Shown piece by piece: positions 41,801 to 49,982 of a stretch of 64,000 nucleotides of DNA (positions within the stretch are counted from its first letter, which is position 1; each line of letters starts with the position of its first letter). A program made the position numbers and the translations under genes. Source of the stretch: CAZYFH01 sp965249175 (GTDB lineage Bacteria; Acidobacteriota; Vicinamibacteria; Vicinamibacterales; UBA8438); the NCBI GenBank assembly GCA_965249175.1, contig OZ252227.1:496001-560000 (forward strand), in the 5' to 3' direction. The notes beneath the pieces are model-generated. The model was not told the origin of the DNA and made no database searches. It saw only the letters and a program-made list of their open reading frames with translations.

Positions 41801-42937
41801 ATGCGGACCTACCTCGACTTTTGCGAGCGCGAGCGTGACTGGCTGCTCGAGACCACCACGGCGCTGACTCGCCACGAATCACCCACACCCGACAAGTCCG
41901 CGGTTGATCGTTGCGGCCGCGAGCTCGGTCGTCGGCTAGAGGCAGTCGGCGCCACCGTCGAGACAATCGGGCAGCAAGACACCGGCGACCACCTACGGGC
42001 CGTGATCGGCAGTGGGTCCCCGACGGTGATGATCCTCGGGCATTTCGATACTGTGTGGCCCGTTGGGTCGGTCGAGCGGATGCGGATGCGCGAGGAGAAC
42101 GGCAGGCTGTATGGACCGGGCGTGTTCGACATGAAGGCCGGTATCGCCATCGCGATGCTCGCGGCGCGGGCCCTCCAATCCACCGGCCGTCTTGGCGCTC
42201 GCCGACTTGTGATGGTCTTCACGGCCGACGAGGAGCGCGGCAGCGGGTCATCACGCGAGCTCATCGAAGCGGAGGCGCTCCGGAGCGACGCGGTGTTCGT
42301 GCTCGAGCCGTCCCTGCCTGGCGGCGCGCTGAAGACGGGTCGAAAGGGGTGTGGAGAGTTCGAGCTGCGTGTCACGGGGATTCCGGCGCACGCGGGCGTC
42401 GATCCGACAAAGGGCGCGAGCGCGATCGACGAGTTGGCGGCGCAGGTGTCGGCCCTCTGCGCGCTCCGTGATCCCGGCAGCGGGATCTCGGTCAACGTCG
42501 GGCTCATCGAAGGCGGCGAGCGCCCGAACGTTGTCGCGGAACACGCGCGAGCCGTCATCGATGTGCGTGCGGTCTGTCGCGACGACGCTCGGCGGGCCGA
42601 GAATGCGATACGCGCGCTGCGGCCCACCCTCGACGGGACGACGCTAGATGTCGTTGGCGGGTTCTCTCGTCCGCCGCTAGAGCGGACACCTGGCGTTGCG
42701 CGACTGTACGACCGCGCTCGGGAGCTTGCCGGTGAACTCGGGCGCCCACTCGGTGAGGGATCGACAGGGGGGGGGTCGGACGGGAACTTCACCGCCGCGT
42801 TGGGCGTCCCTACACTTGATGGCCTCGGTGCGGTGGGCGACGGGGCGCATGCCCTATACGAGCACGTCGAGATCGAGCACTTGACGTGGCGGGCTGCGCT
42901 GCTGGCCGGTTTGATCGAGCGTTTCGACGCACGCTAG
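41801..42937 (+). CDS. M20 family metallopeptidase (carboxypeptidase G2-like)
   Basis: A 378-residue zinc amidohydrolase. Metal-site motifs in order: GHFDTVWPVG (His and Asp), GPGVFDMKAGIA (Asp), TADEERGSGSS (general base and ligand Glu), and the final His in GDGAHALYEHVE. The dimerisation domain lies between residues about 180 and 290. Closest in pattern to carboxypeptidase G2 / acetylornithine deacetylase relatives; the substrate is not predictable. There is no signal peptide, so it is cytosolic. ATG 41801 is used because upstream in-frame codons fall inside the divergent gene. Confidence 0.88.
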   Translation: MRTYLDFCERERDWLLETTTALTRHESPTPDKSAVDRCGRELGRRLEAVGATVETIGQQDTGDHLRAVIGSGSPTVMILGHFDTVWPVGSVERMRMREENGRLYGPGVFDMKAGIAIAMLAARALQSTGRLGARRLVMVFTADEERGSGSSRELIEAEALRSDAVFVLEPSLPGGALKTGRKGCGEFELRVTGIPAHAGVDPTKGASAIDELAAQVSALCALRDPGSGISVNVGLIEGGERPNVVAEHARAVIDVRAVCRDDARRAENAIRALRPTLDGTTLDVVGGFSRPPLERTPGVARLYDRARELAGELGRPLGEGSTGGGSDGNFTAALGVPTLDGLGAVGDGAHALYEHVEIEHLTWRAALLAGLIERFDAR

Positions 42938-42978
42938 TGTTGCGGCGACGATCGAGCGGAGCCAGTCGGGACCGCGCG

Positions 42979-44004
42979 TCACAATCCCAACGGCGTCTGG
43001 CGAGCAGGTTGCCATGCCTGATCGACCGATTGCGGCTCCTGTCGCCGCGCCGGGGCGGTGACGCCGTAACGCGCTTTCAGCGCACCCATCACGGCGCGGA
43101 ACCGCCGCCCGTATGCCGCCGCCGCGTGTTTGCCGGCATAGAGTCGCCCGTACCCCTCGACCAGCTGGGGATAGTCCCGTGAGAGGAACTCGAGGAAGTG
43201 CTGGCGCGTCCCGCCCTCGAGGTGGAGCAGCATCGCGCCGATGCACGTCGCTCCGTGGTCAACGATGGCCTTCACCGTACGCTCGAGCTTCGAGGGATGG
43301 GAGCTGATGCCAGGCACGATCGGCGCCATCAGCACACCGGTGTCGACGCCTGCCTTCGTCAAGACATTGACCGCCCGCAGACGCTGCAGCGGGTGTGCGG
43401 TACCCGGCTCGAGCTGCTGCCACGCATCCTCGTCGACCGTCGGGAGGCTGACCGTGACGGTGACGGCGGTCTTCGACGCCAACTCGGCCAACACGTCAGC
43501 GTCGCGGATGACCAGCGGTCCCCGCGTGATGAGGCCGATGGGCGTCGGACGGTCGCACAGGACTTCGAGCGATCGCCGCGTGATTCGGGCGCGGCCCTCG
43601 ATCGGCTGGTACGGATCGGTCGCGGTCCCGAAGGCAACAGACGCCCCGCGCCAGGTGGGCCGGGCCAGCTCCGCGGCCAGGACCTCGGGGAAGTTGACCT
43701 TCACCAGCACGAGCGAGGAGAAATCATCGCCCGGTCCCAACTCGAACTGATGCTGATATCGCCGAGCGAAGCAGAAATGACAGCCGTGCGCGCAGCCCCG
43801 ATACGGATTCAGCGTCCAGCCGAACGGCATACCGGCGACCTTGTTGAGCGCCGTGCGGCACACGACCTCCTGGTATCGGGTGTCGCCGCCACGCCGGACT
43901 GCTTCGTCGAGGCCCGCGACGCCGGACACGCGTACCCGGTCGGCCACGTCGCGTGTCGTCGGCCTGCGGCCCAGGTCGAACAGTGTTGGAGAAACCTTAG
44001 ACAT
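42979..44004 (-). CDS. Radical SAM protein (SplB/Rv2578c-like)
   Basis: About 341 residues. The radical SAM cluster motif CX3CX2C appears as GCAHGCHFCFARRY near residue 75, after NPYRGC, a spacing typical of SplB-related and Rv2578c/PA0069-type proteins. Later motifs are GTATDPYQPIEGRARITRRSLE and APIVPGISSHPSKLE. Spore photoproduct lyase relatives of this sort occur in many non-sporulating bacteria and their substrate is unknown. Start ATG 44004 (MSKVSPTLFDLG); TTG 44022 is an alternative. Confidence 0.85.
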   Translation of the reverse strand: MSKVSPTLFDLGRRPTTRDVADRVRVSGVAGLDEAVRRGGDTRYQEVVCRTALNKVAGMPFGWTLNPYRGCAHGCHFCFARRYQHQFELGPGDDFSSLVLVKVNFPEVLAAELARPTWRGASVAFGTATDPYQPIEGRARITRRSLEVLCDRPTPIGLITRGPLVIRDADVLAELASKTAVTVTVSLPTVDEDAWQQLEPGTAHPLQRLRAVNVLTKAGVDTGVLMAPIVPGISSHPSKLERTVKAIVDHGATCIGAMLLHLEGGTRQHFLEFLSRDYPQLVEGYGRLYAGKHAAAAYGRRFRAVMGALKARYGVTAPARRQEPQSVDQAWQPARQTPLGL

Positions 44005-44057
44005 TCGCTGTATGTTCGCCAATCATGGCCGACGCGGGTCGGGTCTGTCAATCCACC

Positions 44058-44220
44058 TAACCCCAGAGTTCACTTGGGTTGATTGCGGATGGCGCCGGAC
44101 TGGGCGACGAAGGCAAGGCGCGACGAGGGAGTGTGGCGGGCCCACATGACCGAGAAGCAACGCCGCCATCGGCGTCCAGAACCAGCCAGGCGCAATCAAC
44201 CCAAATGAACTCTGGGGTTA
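44058..44220. repeat. 163-bp inverted-repeat element, full copy B
   Basis: Identical in length and organisation to copy A: 23-bp terminal inverted repeats (44058-44080 and 44198-44220) with a single mismatch, and the same core around 44108-44150. Adjoining inner arms here are GATTGCG and CGCAATC, unrelated in sequence to those of copy A but again perfectly complementary, which points to selection on structure or to a hairpin-based transposition mechanism. It lies upstream of the radical SAM gene. Confidence 0.88.
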
Positions 44221-44242
44221 GCCCCAGTGAGTTCTTGGGTTA
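44219..44242. repeat. Extra partial terminus next to copy B (copy D)
   Basis: Directly abutting copy B, TAGCCCCAG...TTGGGTTA repeats the left-end pattern in degenerate form. Its final TTA (44240-44242) is the stop codon of rmd on the minus strand. It may be a remnant of a tandem insertion. Confidence 0.65.
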
Positions 44243-45205
44243 GGTGACCGTCCGTCGCCAGTAATGGAGGAGGTCGCGCAGGGTGTCGGCGAGCGTGATC
44301 TGCGGCTCCCATCCCACGTCCCTGCTGATGCGACTGCGGTCTCCAAGGACCAGGGCCGGGTCGTTCGAGCGAAGCCTGGATGGATCGAGCTTGACGGAGA
44401 TCGGCACGCGAGCCAGGTCGATCAGACCAACGAGGACGTCGTGGATCTTTTGGCCCCGGCCCGAGCACACGTTGTAGACGGTACCCGGGGCCCCGGAAGC
44501 CATGAGCGCGCAATAGGCCTTCACGGTGTCCCGGACGTCCGTCAGGTCGCGCCGCGAGTCGAGGGAGCCCACCCGAATGGTCGGCTCGGCGTGACCGGCC
44601 TCGATGCGCGCGATCTGGTACGCGAAGCTCGAGACTGCGTACGACGGGTCCTGGCCCGGCCCGATGTGGGTGAACGATCGGGTGATCACCAGGGCCGGAC
44701 CGTTCGGGTAGCCGCGGGCGAGCATCTCCTGCGCGAGCTTGCTCACGCCATAGGGACTGACTGGCCCGACGGGATGGTCCTCGGCGATCGCAACGTCGGA
44801 CGGCTGATACACGAGCGCGGAGCCGGGGAGGAGCATGCGGGCGGTCGGACACTCCTGGCACAGGGCGTCCAGTACATGCTCCGTGCCGAGGACGTTGGTC
44901 TCGAGGGTCGTGACGACGTTGTTCCACGAGCCGCCCACGTCGGCAATGCCGGCGCAGTGGTAGACGTGGGTGGGGGCGACCTCGGAAATGCGGTGATGGA
45001 CATCCGCGCGGTCAAGGAGGTCGACGTCCTGCCACACGACGGTGGGCGGTGGGTGATCCGCGCGAGCAGCGCGCGGCCCGCGTCCAGCCCCGTGCGGCCG
45101 TCGCCACGCGACAATGCGACGGGCCGGGTCGTGCGTGGCCAGCGCCTCGAGAAGATGGCCACCGACGAATCCGGCGGCGCCGGTCACGAGGACGGCGTTA
45201 CGCAT
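44240..45205 (-). CDS. rmd: GDP-4-dehydro-6-deoxy-mannose reductase-like epimerase (Rmd)
   Basis: A 321-residue extended SDR. Rossmann motif VTGAAGFVGGHLLEAL, active-site SALVY and YGVSKLAQEM (YxxxK), and the C-terminal LRSNDPALVLGDRSRISRDVGW, which is characteristic of GDP-6-deoxy-lyxo-4-hexulose reductases making GDP-D-rhamnose. The substrate is inferred; a related GDP-mannose dehydratase role is possible and no gmd partner is visible. The ATG directly abuts the 165-bp repeat, leaving no clear Shine-Dalgarno. The stop is supplied by a repeat end. Confidence 0.82.
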   Translation of the reverse strand: MRNAVLVTGAAGFVGGHLLEALATHDPARRIVAWRRPHGAGRGPRAARADHPPPTVVWQDVDLLDRADVHHRISEVAPTHVYHCAGIADVGGSWNNVVTTLETNVLGTEHVLDALCQECPTARMLLPGSALVYQPSDVAIAEDHPVGPVSPYGVSKLAQEMLARGYPNGPALVITRSFTHIGPGQDPSYAVSSFAYQIARIEAGHAEPTIRVGSLDSRRDLTDVRDTVKAYCALMASGAPGTVYNVCSGRGQKIHDVLVGLIDLARVPISVKLDPSRLRSNDPALVLGDRSRISRDVGWEPQITLADTLRDLLHYWRRTVT

Positions 45206-45370
45206 CTAGTGCACCGCCGTCGAGATCGGGTCACGCCTCGCGCTCGCAGCACACCCATCCGCGGCGGTGCCGTTCCTCGAAATACGTCCAGTATTCCTTC
45301 GTCGCGGCGCCGTGCGCCTGGGCGCGCTGCGACCCCGATCCGTGACCCGATCTCGGCGGCGGTGCACTAG
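45206..45370. repeat. 165-bp element with 30-bp inverted repeats, unlike the 163-bp family
   Basis: Arms 45206-45235 and 45341-45370 match at 29 of 30 positions in inverted orientation (CTAGTGCACCGCCG and its complement at the tips). The centre includes AATACGTCCAGTATT. The element fills essentially the entire gap between rmlB and rmd, touching the rmd start codon and ending 2 nt from the rmlB stop. There is no ORF with family similarity inside. Probably a REPIN/MITE-type non-autonomous element. Confidence 0.88.
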
Positions 45371-45372
45371 CG

Positions 45373-46401
45373 CTACGAGGACCGCCCGCCGTACTGTGTT
45401 TCGTAGTAGCGCTGGAACGACGGATCCTGCTCCTTGATGGGGCGCCACCACCACTCGTTGTCGCGATACCACGCCACCGTTGCGCGCAGACCGTCTTCAA
45501 AGACTTCGCGCGGTTTCCAACCCAGCCCCTCGAGCTTCGACGTGTCCAGGCAGTAGCGCCGGTCGTGGCCGGGTCGGTCGGCAACCGGCTGAATGAGCGA
45601 GGGTGACCGGCCAAGTTCGTCGAGGATGCGGTGGGCGAGATCGATGTTGGTCACCGCGTTGCCGCCGCCGACGTTGTACACCTCGCCGGGTTCCCCCTGT
45701 TCGAGGAGCAGGTCGAGCGCGCGACAGTGGTCGGTGACGTGGAGCCAATCCCGGACGTTGAGGCCGTCGCCATAGAGCGGCACCGGCCGATCGTCGATGG
45801 CATTGGTGATGAACAGCGGAATGACCTTTTCGGGGAACTGGCGCGGGCCGTAGTTGTTCGAGGCACGCGTGATGATGACAGGTACGTCGTGCGTGGCCCA
45901 GTAGCTATACGCCAGCCGGTCCGCACCTGCCTTGCTCGCGGCGTACGGGTTCCGCGGCCGGAGCTCATCAGTTTCGGTCGAGGCGCCCGTCGCGACGCTG
46001 CCATAGACCTCGTCGGTCGAGATCTGAATGAAGCGGTGTAGCTTGGTCGCCGCACGCGCGGCATCCAGCAGCACGAAGGTGCCTTCGACGTCCGTTTTGA
46101 TAAAGGCGCCCGCATCCTGGATCGACCGGTCGACGTGGGTCTCTGCGGCGAAATGCACGACGATGTGCGACTCGGCGACGAGGGGCGCCACCACAGCTGG
46201 GTCGGCGACGTCGCCACGCACAAAACGATGTCGCGCGTCGTCCATGACGCCGCGCAGGTTTTCCAGCCGCCCGGCATAGGTCAGCTTGTCCAACGTCGTC
46301 ACGCGCCAATAGGGATGTGTCGCGAGCCCATAAGCGACGAAGTTGCTTCCGATGAAGCCCGCCCCACCCGTCACGAGCACGTTGACCGTCGGCGCTACCA
46401 T
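45373..46401 (-). CDS. rmlB: dTDP-glucose 4,6-dehydratase RmlB
   Basis: A 342-residue SDR making dTDP-4-keto-6-deoxyglucose. VLVTGGAGFIGSNFV at the N-terminus, DKLTYAGRLENL, the HFAAETHVDRSI segment, ISTDEVYGS, the YxxxK as NPYAASKAGAD, and SNNYGPRQFPEKVIPLFI are diagnostic. The ATG overlaps the rmlA 3' end by 7 nt. Together with RmlA it would supply dTDP-rhamnose or other deoxysugars for surface polysaccharide; rmlC and rmlD are not adjacent. Confidence 0.95.
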   Translation of the reverse strand: MVAPTVNVLVTGGAGFIGSNFVAYGLATHPYWRVTTLDKLTYAGRLENLRGVMDDARHRFVRGDVADPAVVAPLVAESHIVVHFAAETHVDRSIQDAGAFIKTDVEGTFVLLDAARAATKLHRFIQISTDEVYGSVATGASTETDELRPRNPYAASKAGADRLAYSYWATHDVPVIITRASNNYGPRQFPEKVIPLFITNAIDDRPVPLYGDGLNVRDWLHVTDHCRALDLLLEQGEPGEVYNVGGGNAVTNIDLAHRILDELGRSPSLIQPVADRPGHDRRYCLDTSKLEGLGWKPREVFEDGLRATVAWYRDNEWWWRPIKEQDPSFQRYYETQYGGRSS

Positions 46402-47462
46402 TGGATGCCCACCTCCGAGTTGTCACCCAGCATGAAGCGATACGCCGACGGGGTGATCCGTTCCCGATAGATTCGCACGTTCTTGCCGATGAGGCTGTCC
46501 GTGACCCGACTGCCCAGGTCGAGGATCTCACTGTGTTCGAGCACGATGCAGTGCTCGATTTCAGAGTGCCGAATGCGGACGTTGTTCATGATCGATGTGA
46601 ACGGACCGACGTAGGCGTGCTCGAGGTGCGCATGCGCGCCAATGATCGCTGGCCCGCGCACCACCGAGCTCTCGATCGTCGCGCCGGGTTCGACCACGAC
46701 CCGACCGTCGAGGCGCGACCCGGCGTCGACCGTGCCGTCGATGCGCCGCTCCAGCGTGTCGAGAATGAGGCGATTGGCATCCAGGAGGTCGTCGAGCCTG
46801 CCGGTGTCCTTCCACCAACCCTCGACGATATGCGGACGGACGACGAGCTTGCGGTCGATCAGATCCTGGATGGCGTCAGTGATCTCCAACTCGTTGCGAA
46901 AGCTTGGCGTGATGCGCTTGACGGACTCGAACACCTCGGGGCTGAAGAGATACACCCCGACTAGGGCCAGGTCACTTTTCGGCTCCTTCGGCTTCTCCAC
47001 CAGTCTCGTGACCTGGGTGCCGTTGAGCTCTGCAACCCCGAATCGCTGCGGGTCTGGTACGCGGGTGAGGAGGATCTGAGCCGCCGGACGGTGCGCCTCG
47101 AACTCCCGCACGAAGGGCGTAACGCCGCGCGCCAGCAGGTTGTCCCCCAGATACATGATGAACGGCTCTTGCCCTAGATAGTTCTCACTGATGAGGACCG
47201 CGTGGGCCAGGCCGCGCGGCGCATCCTGCGCGATATACGTGACCTCGGTCCCGAAGGCCGATCCATCCCCGACGGCGCGTTCGATCTCCGCCTGCGTGTC
47301 GCCGACGACGATGCCGATCTCCCGCACGCCCGCGGCCGCCAGGGCCTCGATACCGTAGAAAAGGATGGGCTTGTTTGCGACGGGCACCAGCTGTTTCGCG
47401 CTGGTATACGTGAGTGGCCGGAGGCGGGTCCCCTTCCCACCGCTCAGGATGAGCCCCTTCAC
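46395..47462 (-). CDS. rmlA: Glucose-1-phosphate thymidylyltransferase, long form (RmlA-like)
   Basis: A 355-residue nucleotidyltransferase. KGLILSGGKGTRLRPLTYTSAKQLVPVANKP is the nucleotide-binding N-terminus, followed by YLGDNLLARG and LVEKPKEPKSDLALVGVYLF. The C-terminal 110 residues form a left-handed beta-helix (GSRLDGRVVVEPGATIESSVV, GPAIIGAHAHLEHAYVGPFTSI). This places it with the long RmlA/Glc-1-P transferases of actinobacteria and archaea instead of the short RmlA. GTG start. Overlaps rmlB, so the two are coupled. Confidence 0.92.
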   Translation of the reverse strand: MKGLILSGGKGTRLRPLTYTSAKQLVPVANKPILFYGIEALAAAGVREIGIVVGDTQAEIERAVGDGSAFGTEVTYIAQDAPRGLAHAVLISENYLGQEPFIMYLGDNLLARGVTPFVREFEAHRPAAQILLTRVPDPQRFGVAELNGTQVTRLVEKPKEPKSDLALVGVYLFSPEVFESVKRITPSFRNELEITDAIQDLIDRKLVVRPHIVEGWWKDTGRLDDLLDANRLILDTLERRIDGTVDAGSRLDGRVVVEPGATIESSVVRGPAIIGAHAHLEHAYVGPFTSIMNNVRIRHSEIEHCIVLEHSEILDLGSRVTDSLIGKNVRIYRERITPSAYRFMLGDNSEVGIQW

Positions 47463-47499
47463 GACGGGTGCTCACCGGTGACATCGGCCGGATGCCTCA

Positions 47500-49833
47500 C
47501 TAGAAACCCCCACCGCCGAACGAGCCGCCGCCGGGCCCACCGCCGCCGCCGCCGCCGCCAAACGCGCCGAGGACGTTGGCGAACGTCCCGAGTCCGGCGA
47601 GGGTGAACGACACGTTGAAACGCCGGTCTTGCGGCACCGGTGCCCGGCTACCGAGACCCTCGAAATTGAACGACTGGTACTCGAAGCTCACGCCGCAGCA
47701 CTGCGCATTGTAGTAGAGCATGATGCGCTGCAAGAGGTATCGGCTCCGCAGGATGTCGTAGTTGAAGCTATAGCTGCCGCCCACGGCGTTGCCCGGCGAC
47801 CGCACGGCGGTGAACGAGTTGAGGTAGTGGTCGAGCCGACGCGGATCGTTGAAGCCGGGCAAATCCTCGATGAAGCGCCGTTGGCTCCAGCCGCCCCGTG
47901 TCTCTAGCCACGCACCGACCCCGTACGTGCCTTCGGCCCCGATGGTTCGCAGCGCCATGAACTGCGTGTCGTACTCGGCCCGGAGCGTCCCGGCGATGGC
48001 TTGCGTCGGCTCGGTCCGCATGATCAGCGAGACCGGCGAGTAGTTGGTCGGCGCGGCGCCGGCCCCGCTGAAACTGGTCCTGAACCGGCGATCGAACTCC
48101 GCGGCGCGCGAGTCGGTGTAGTAGCTCTGCATGATGGCGACGCTCAGGATTTCGCGCGCAACGCCCTCCGGGCCGCCCTCCCGACGTTTCGCGTAGATCC
48201 GATTGTCGAGACCGTACCGGATCTGTGTCACGTTGCCGACGACGGAATCTATCCCCTCGAGCTGCACGATCTGGTCGAAGTTGTCGATGGCGCTGAGCCG
48301 CTGGATCGACACCCACGGTTCGATGACGTGTTTCATGCGCTCGGCGTAGCCGCTGTTGGGGGTCTCCCAGATCTTGACGAACGAGGGTCCGGTGGCGCGC
48401 GTCTGGAGGTCGATATACGAGCGCCCGATGCCTTCCGGCACCTGCAGACGGTCTTCCAGCCTCTCGGTCCAATACGTGCCACGCCACTGCGCGGTCGTGT
48501 CGACGGTGAGGAAAGGCCACTTCGTGAACGGGATCTGGACGATTGGGTTGAAGTCGAAGCGGTTCAACCCGGCGTCGGCCTCAATGGTGTCGCCCTGGTT
48601 GAAGCGCCGGGCGACTCGAAGCAGACGCGCGTACTCCGCGTTGAACGAGTAGTACATCCCGGTGCCTGCGATTTCGCTCTTGCCACGCGCGGCGGAGACG
48701 CGTGGGCCCGATCCCCATCGCGTGGACTGGGTGTCGCCAAAGAAGGTCTCGTTCACATCCACCGTGGCGCCAATCTGATACGCATCGAACCGACCGGCGA
48801 GGTTGGACGAGAAGCTCCGTTCCCGACTCGAGGCTTCGTAGATGTTGTGCTGATAGGTCTGCTGGACAGTGATGTCGGAGAAGTAGTTGATCTGTCCGCG
48901 CGCGATCCAGGCGTTACTAATCCGCTGTGTCGCCTGCCCGCGTAGCTCGTAGCTGCGTCGCGCCGGAAGCGTGGTCGTGCCGCCGCCCGACGAAATCTCC
49001 GCCACCCGTTCGTTGAGGTAGTACGTGCGGACGTAGCCCTCCGAGCCGCCGCCGCGCGTGAAGCGGTACTCGCCGCCTAGCCCCTGTCCGGTCTGGGCGA
49101 ACCAGTCGTAGAACACCGTTGCATCTTGACTGCGCGAAATCGCCAGGAAGAACGCGTTGCTGAGGCTGGTACCGCGATACGTCGAGGCGCCGTAAGTCGG
49201 CATGAGAAACCCGGTCGCTCGGCCGTCTTCCTGGATCGGGTAATACATCAACGGGAGGTAGAAGACCGGTACGCCCTTCACCTCGATCACGGCGTTGCGC
49301 ATCAGCGCGTATTGGTCGAGGTTCATGGTCAGCGAGCTCACGACCACCTGCCACCGCGGGGTCGGCTGGATGCAGCTCGTGAAGGCGCCGTTCGTGAGCC
49401 GGTAGGTACGCGGTCCGAGGCGCTCGATCCTCTCGCCGTAGAAGATCATGTCCGGCTCCTGGGTGCCGAACATGCTCCGGTCAACCTCATCGCCCATGTT
49501 CACTGACCCGGTCGCACCATAAAAGACCGCGGTTTGGTCCTCGGTGTTGAAGTCGACGCGCTCGGCGGCGATGCGGGCCTCCGCAGTCGTGAAGACGACG
49601 TTGCCGGTGGCCACCAGCGCGTGTGTGTCCATGTGGACGTCGACCTGGTCAGCGATGCACTGCCACGCGTTGTCATCCGCGGACAGCTCGACCGCGCCGA
49701 TGAGCCGCAAATGGGTCTCGCTGATCAGATCGAATGTAAAGGACTTCGAGTCGAACGGAAGATCGGGAAACTGCGCGCTGGCGGTGCACGGGGCGAGGAA
49801 CACGAACGCCGTGAGTAGGAGAAGCCGCTTCAT
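47500..49833 (-). CDS. lptD: LPS-assembly protein LptD with Gly-rich tail
   Basis: Outer-membrane translocon that inserts LPS. About 777 residues from ATG 49833: signal peptide (MKRLLLLTAFVFLAP ... SAQ), OstA/LptA-like jellyroll with VDVHMDTHALVATGNVVFTT, the YLPLMYYPIQEDGRATGFLMPTYG segment typical of LptD, then a beta-barrel rich in alternating aromatics. The last 20 or so residues are almost pure Gly (FGGGGGGGGPGGG), an unusual appendage after the final strand. Upstream in-frame codons precede the signal peptide and are ignored. It shows that the cell has an LPS-bearing outer membrane. A TAAAAT -10 lies 10 nt before the ATG. Confidence 0.9.
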   Translation of the reverse strand: MKRLLLLTAFVFLAPCTASAQFPDLPFDSKSFTFDLISETHLRLIGAVELSADDNAWQCIADQVDVHMDTHALVATGNVVFTTAEARIAAERVDFNTEDQTAVFYGATGSVNMGDEVDRSMFGTQEPDMIFYGERIERLGPRTYRLTNGAFTSCIQPTPRWQVVVSSLTMNLDQYALMRNAVIEVKGVPVFYLPLMYYPIQEDGRATGFLMPTYGASTYRGTSLSNAFFLAISRSQDATVFYDWFAQTGQGLGGEYRFTRGGGSEGYVRTYYLNERVAEISSGGGTTTLPARRSYELRGQATQRISNAWIARGQINYFSDITVQQTYQHNIYEASSRERSFSSNLAGRFDAYQIGATVDVNETFFGDTQSTRWGSGPRVSAARGKSEIAGTGMYYSFNAEYARLLRVARRFNQGDTIEADAGLNRFDFNPIVQIPFTKWPFLTVDTTAQWRGTYWTERLEDRLQVPEGIGRSYIDLQTRATGPSFVKIWETPNSGYAERMKHVIEPWVSIQRLSAIDNFDQIVQLEGIDSVVGNVTQIRYGLDNRIYAKRREGGPEGVAREILSVAIMQSYYTDSRAAEFDRRFRTSFSGAGAAPTNYSPVSLIMRTEPTQAIAGTLRAEYDTQFMALRTIGAEGTYGVGAWLETRGGWSQRRFIEDLPGFNDPRRLDHYLNSFTAVRSPGNAVGGSYSFNYDILRSRYLLQRIMLYYNAQCCGVSFEYQSFNFEGLGSRAPVPQDRRFNVSFTLAGLGTFANVLGAFGGGGGGGGPGGGSFGGGGF

Positions 49834-49982
49834 GCAGACTTCGATTTTACCCCGGGGTGTCTTAGCAGCCCGTGGTGAAGGTCCCGCTGCATTCGACCGG
49901 CGATGCATCCCGCCTGTCCGCGGTGCTCATCGGTCAAATACTCCCGGTATTCTCCCTCTTCGCGCCTTGCCAGCCGGGCGCT

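Noticed and set aside
45231..45614. Possible minus-strand ORF through the 165-bp repeat
   Set aside because: It reads across an inverted repeat and into rmlB in a wrong frame; no conserved protein is visible.
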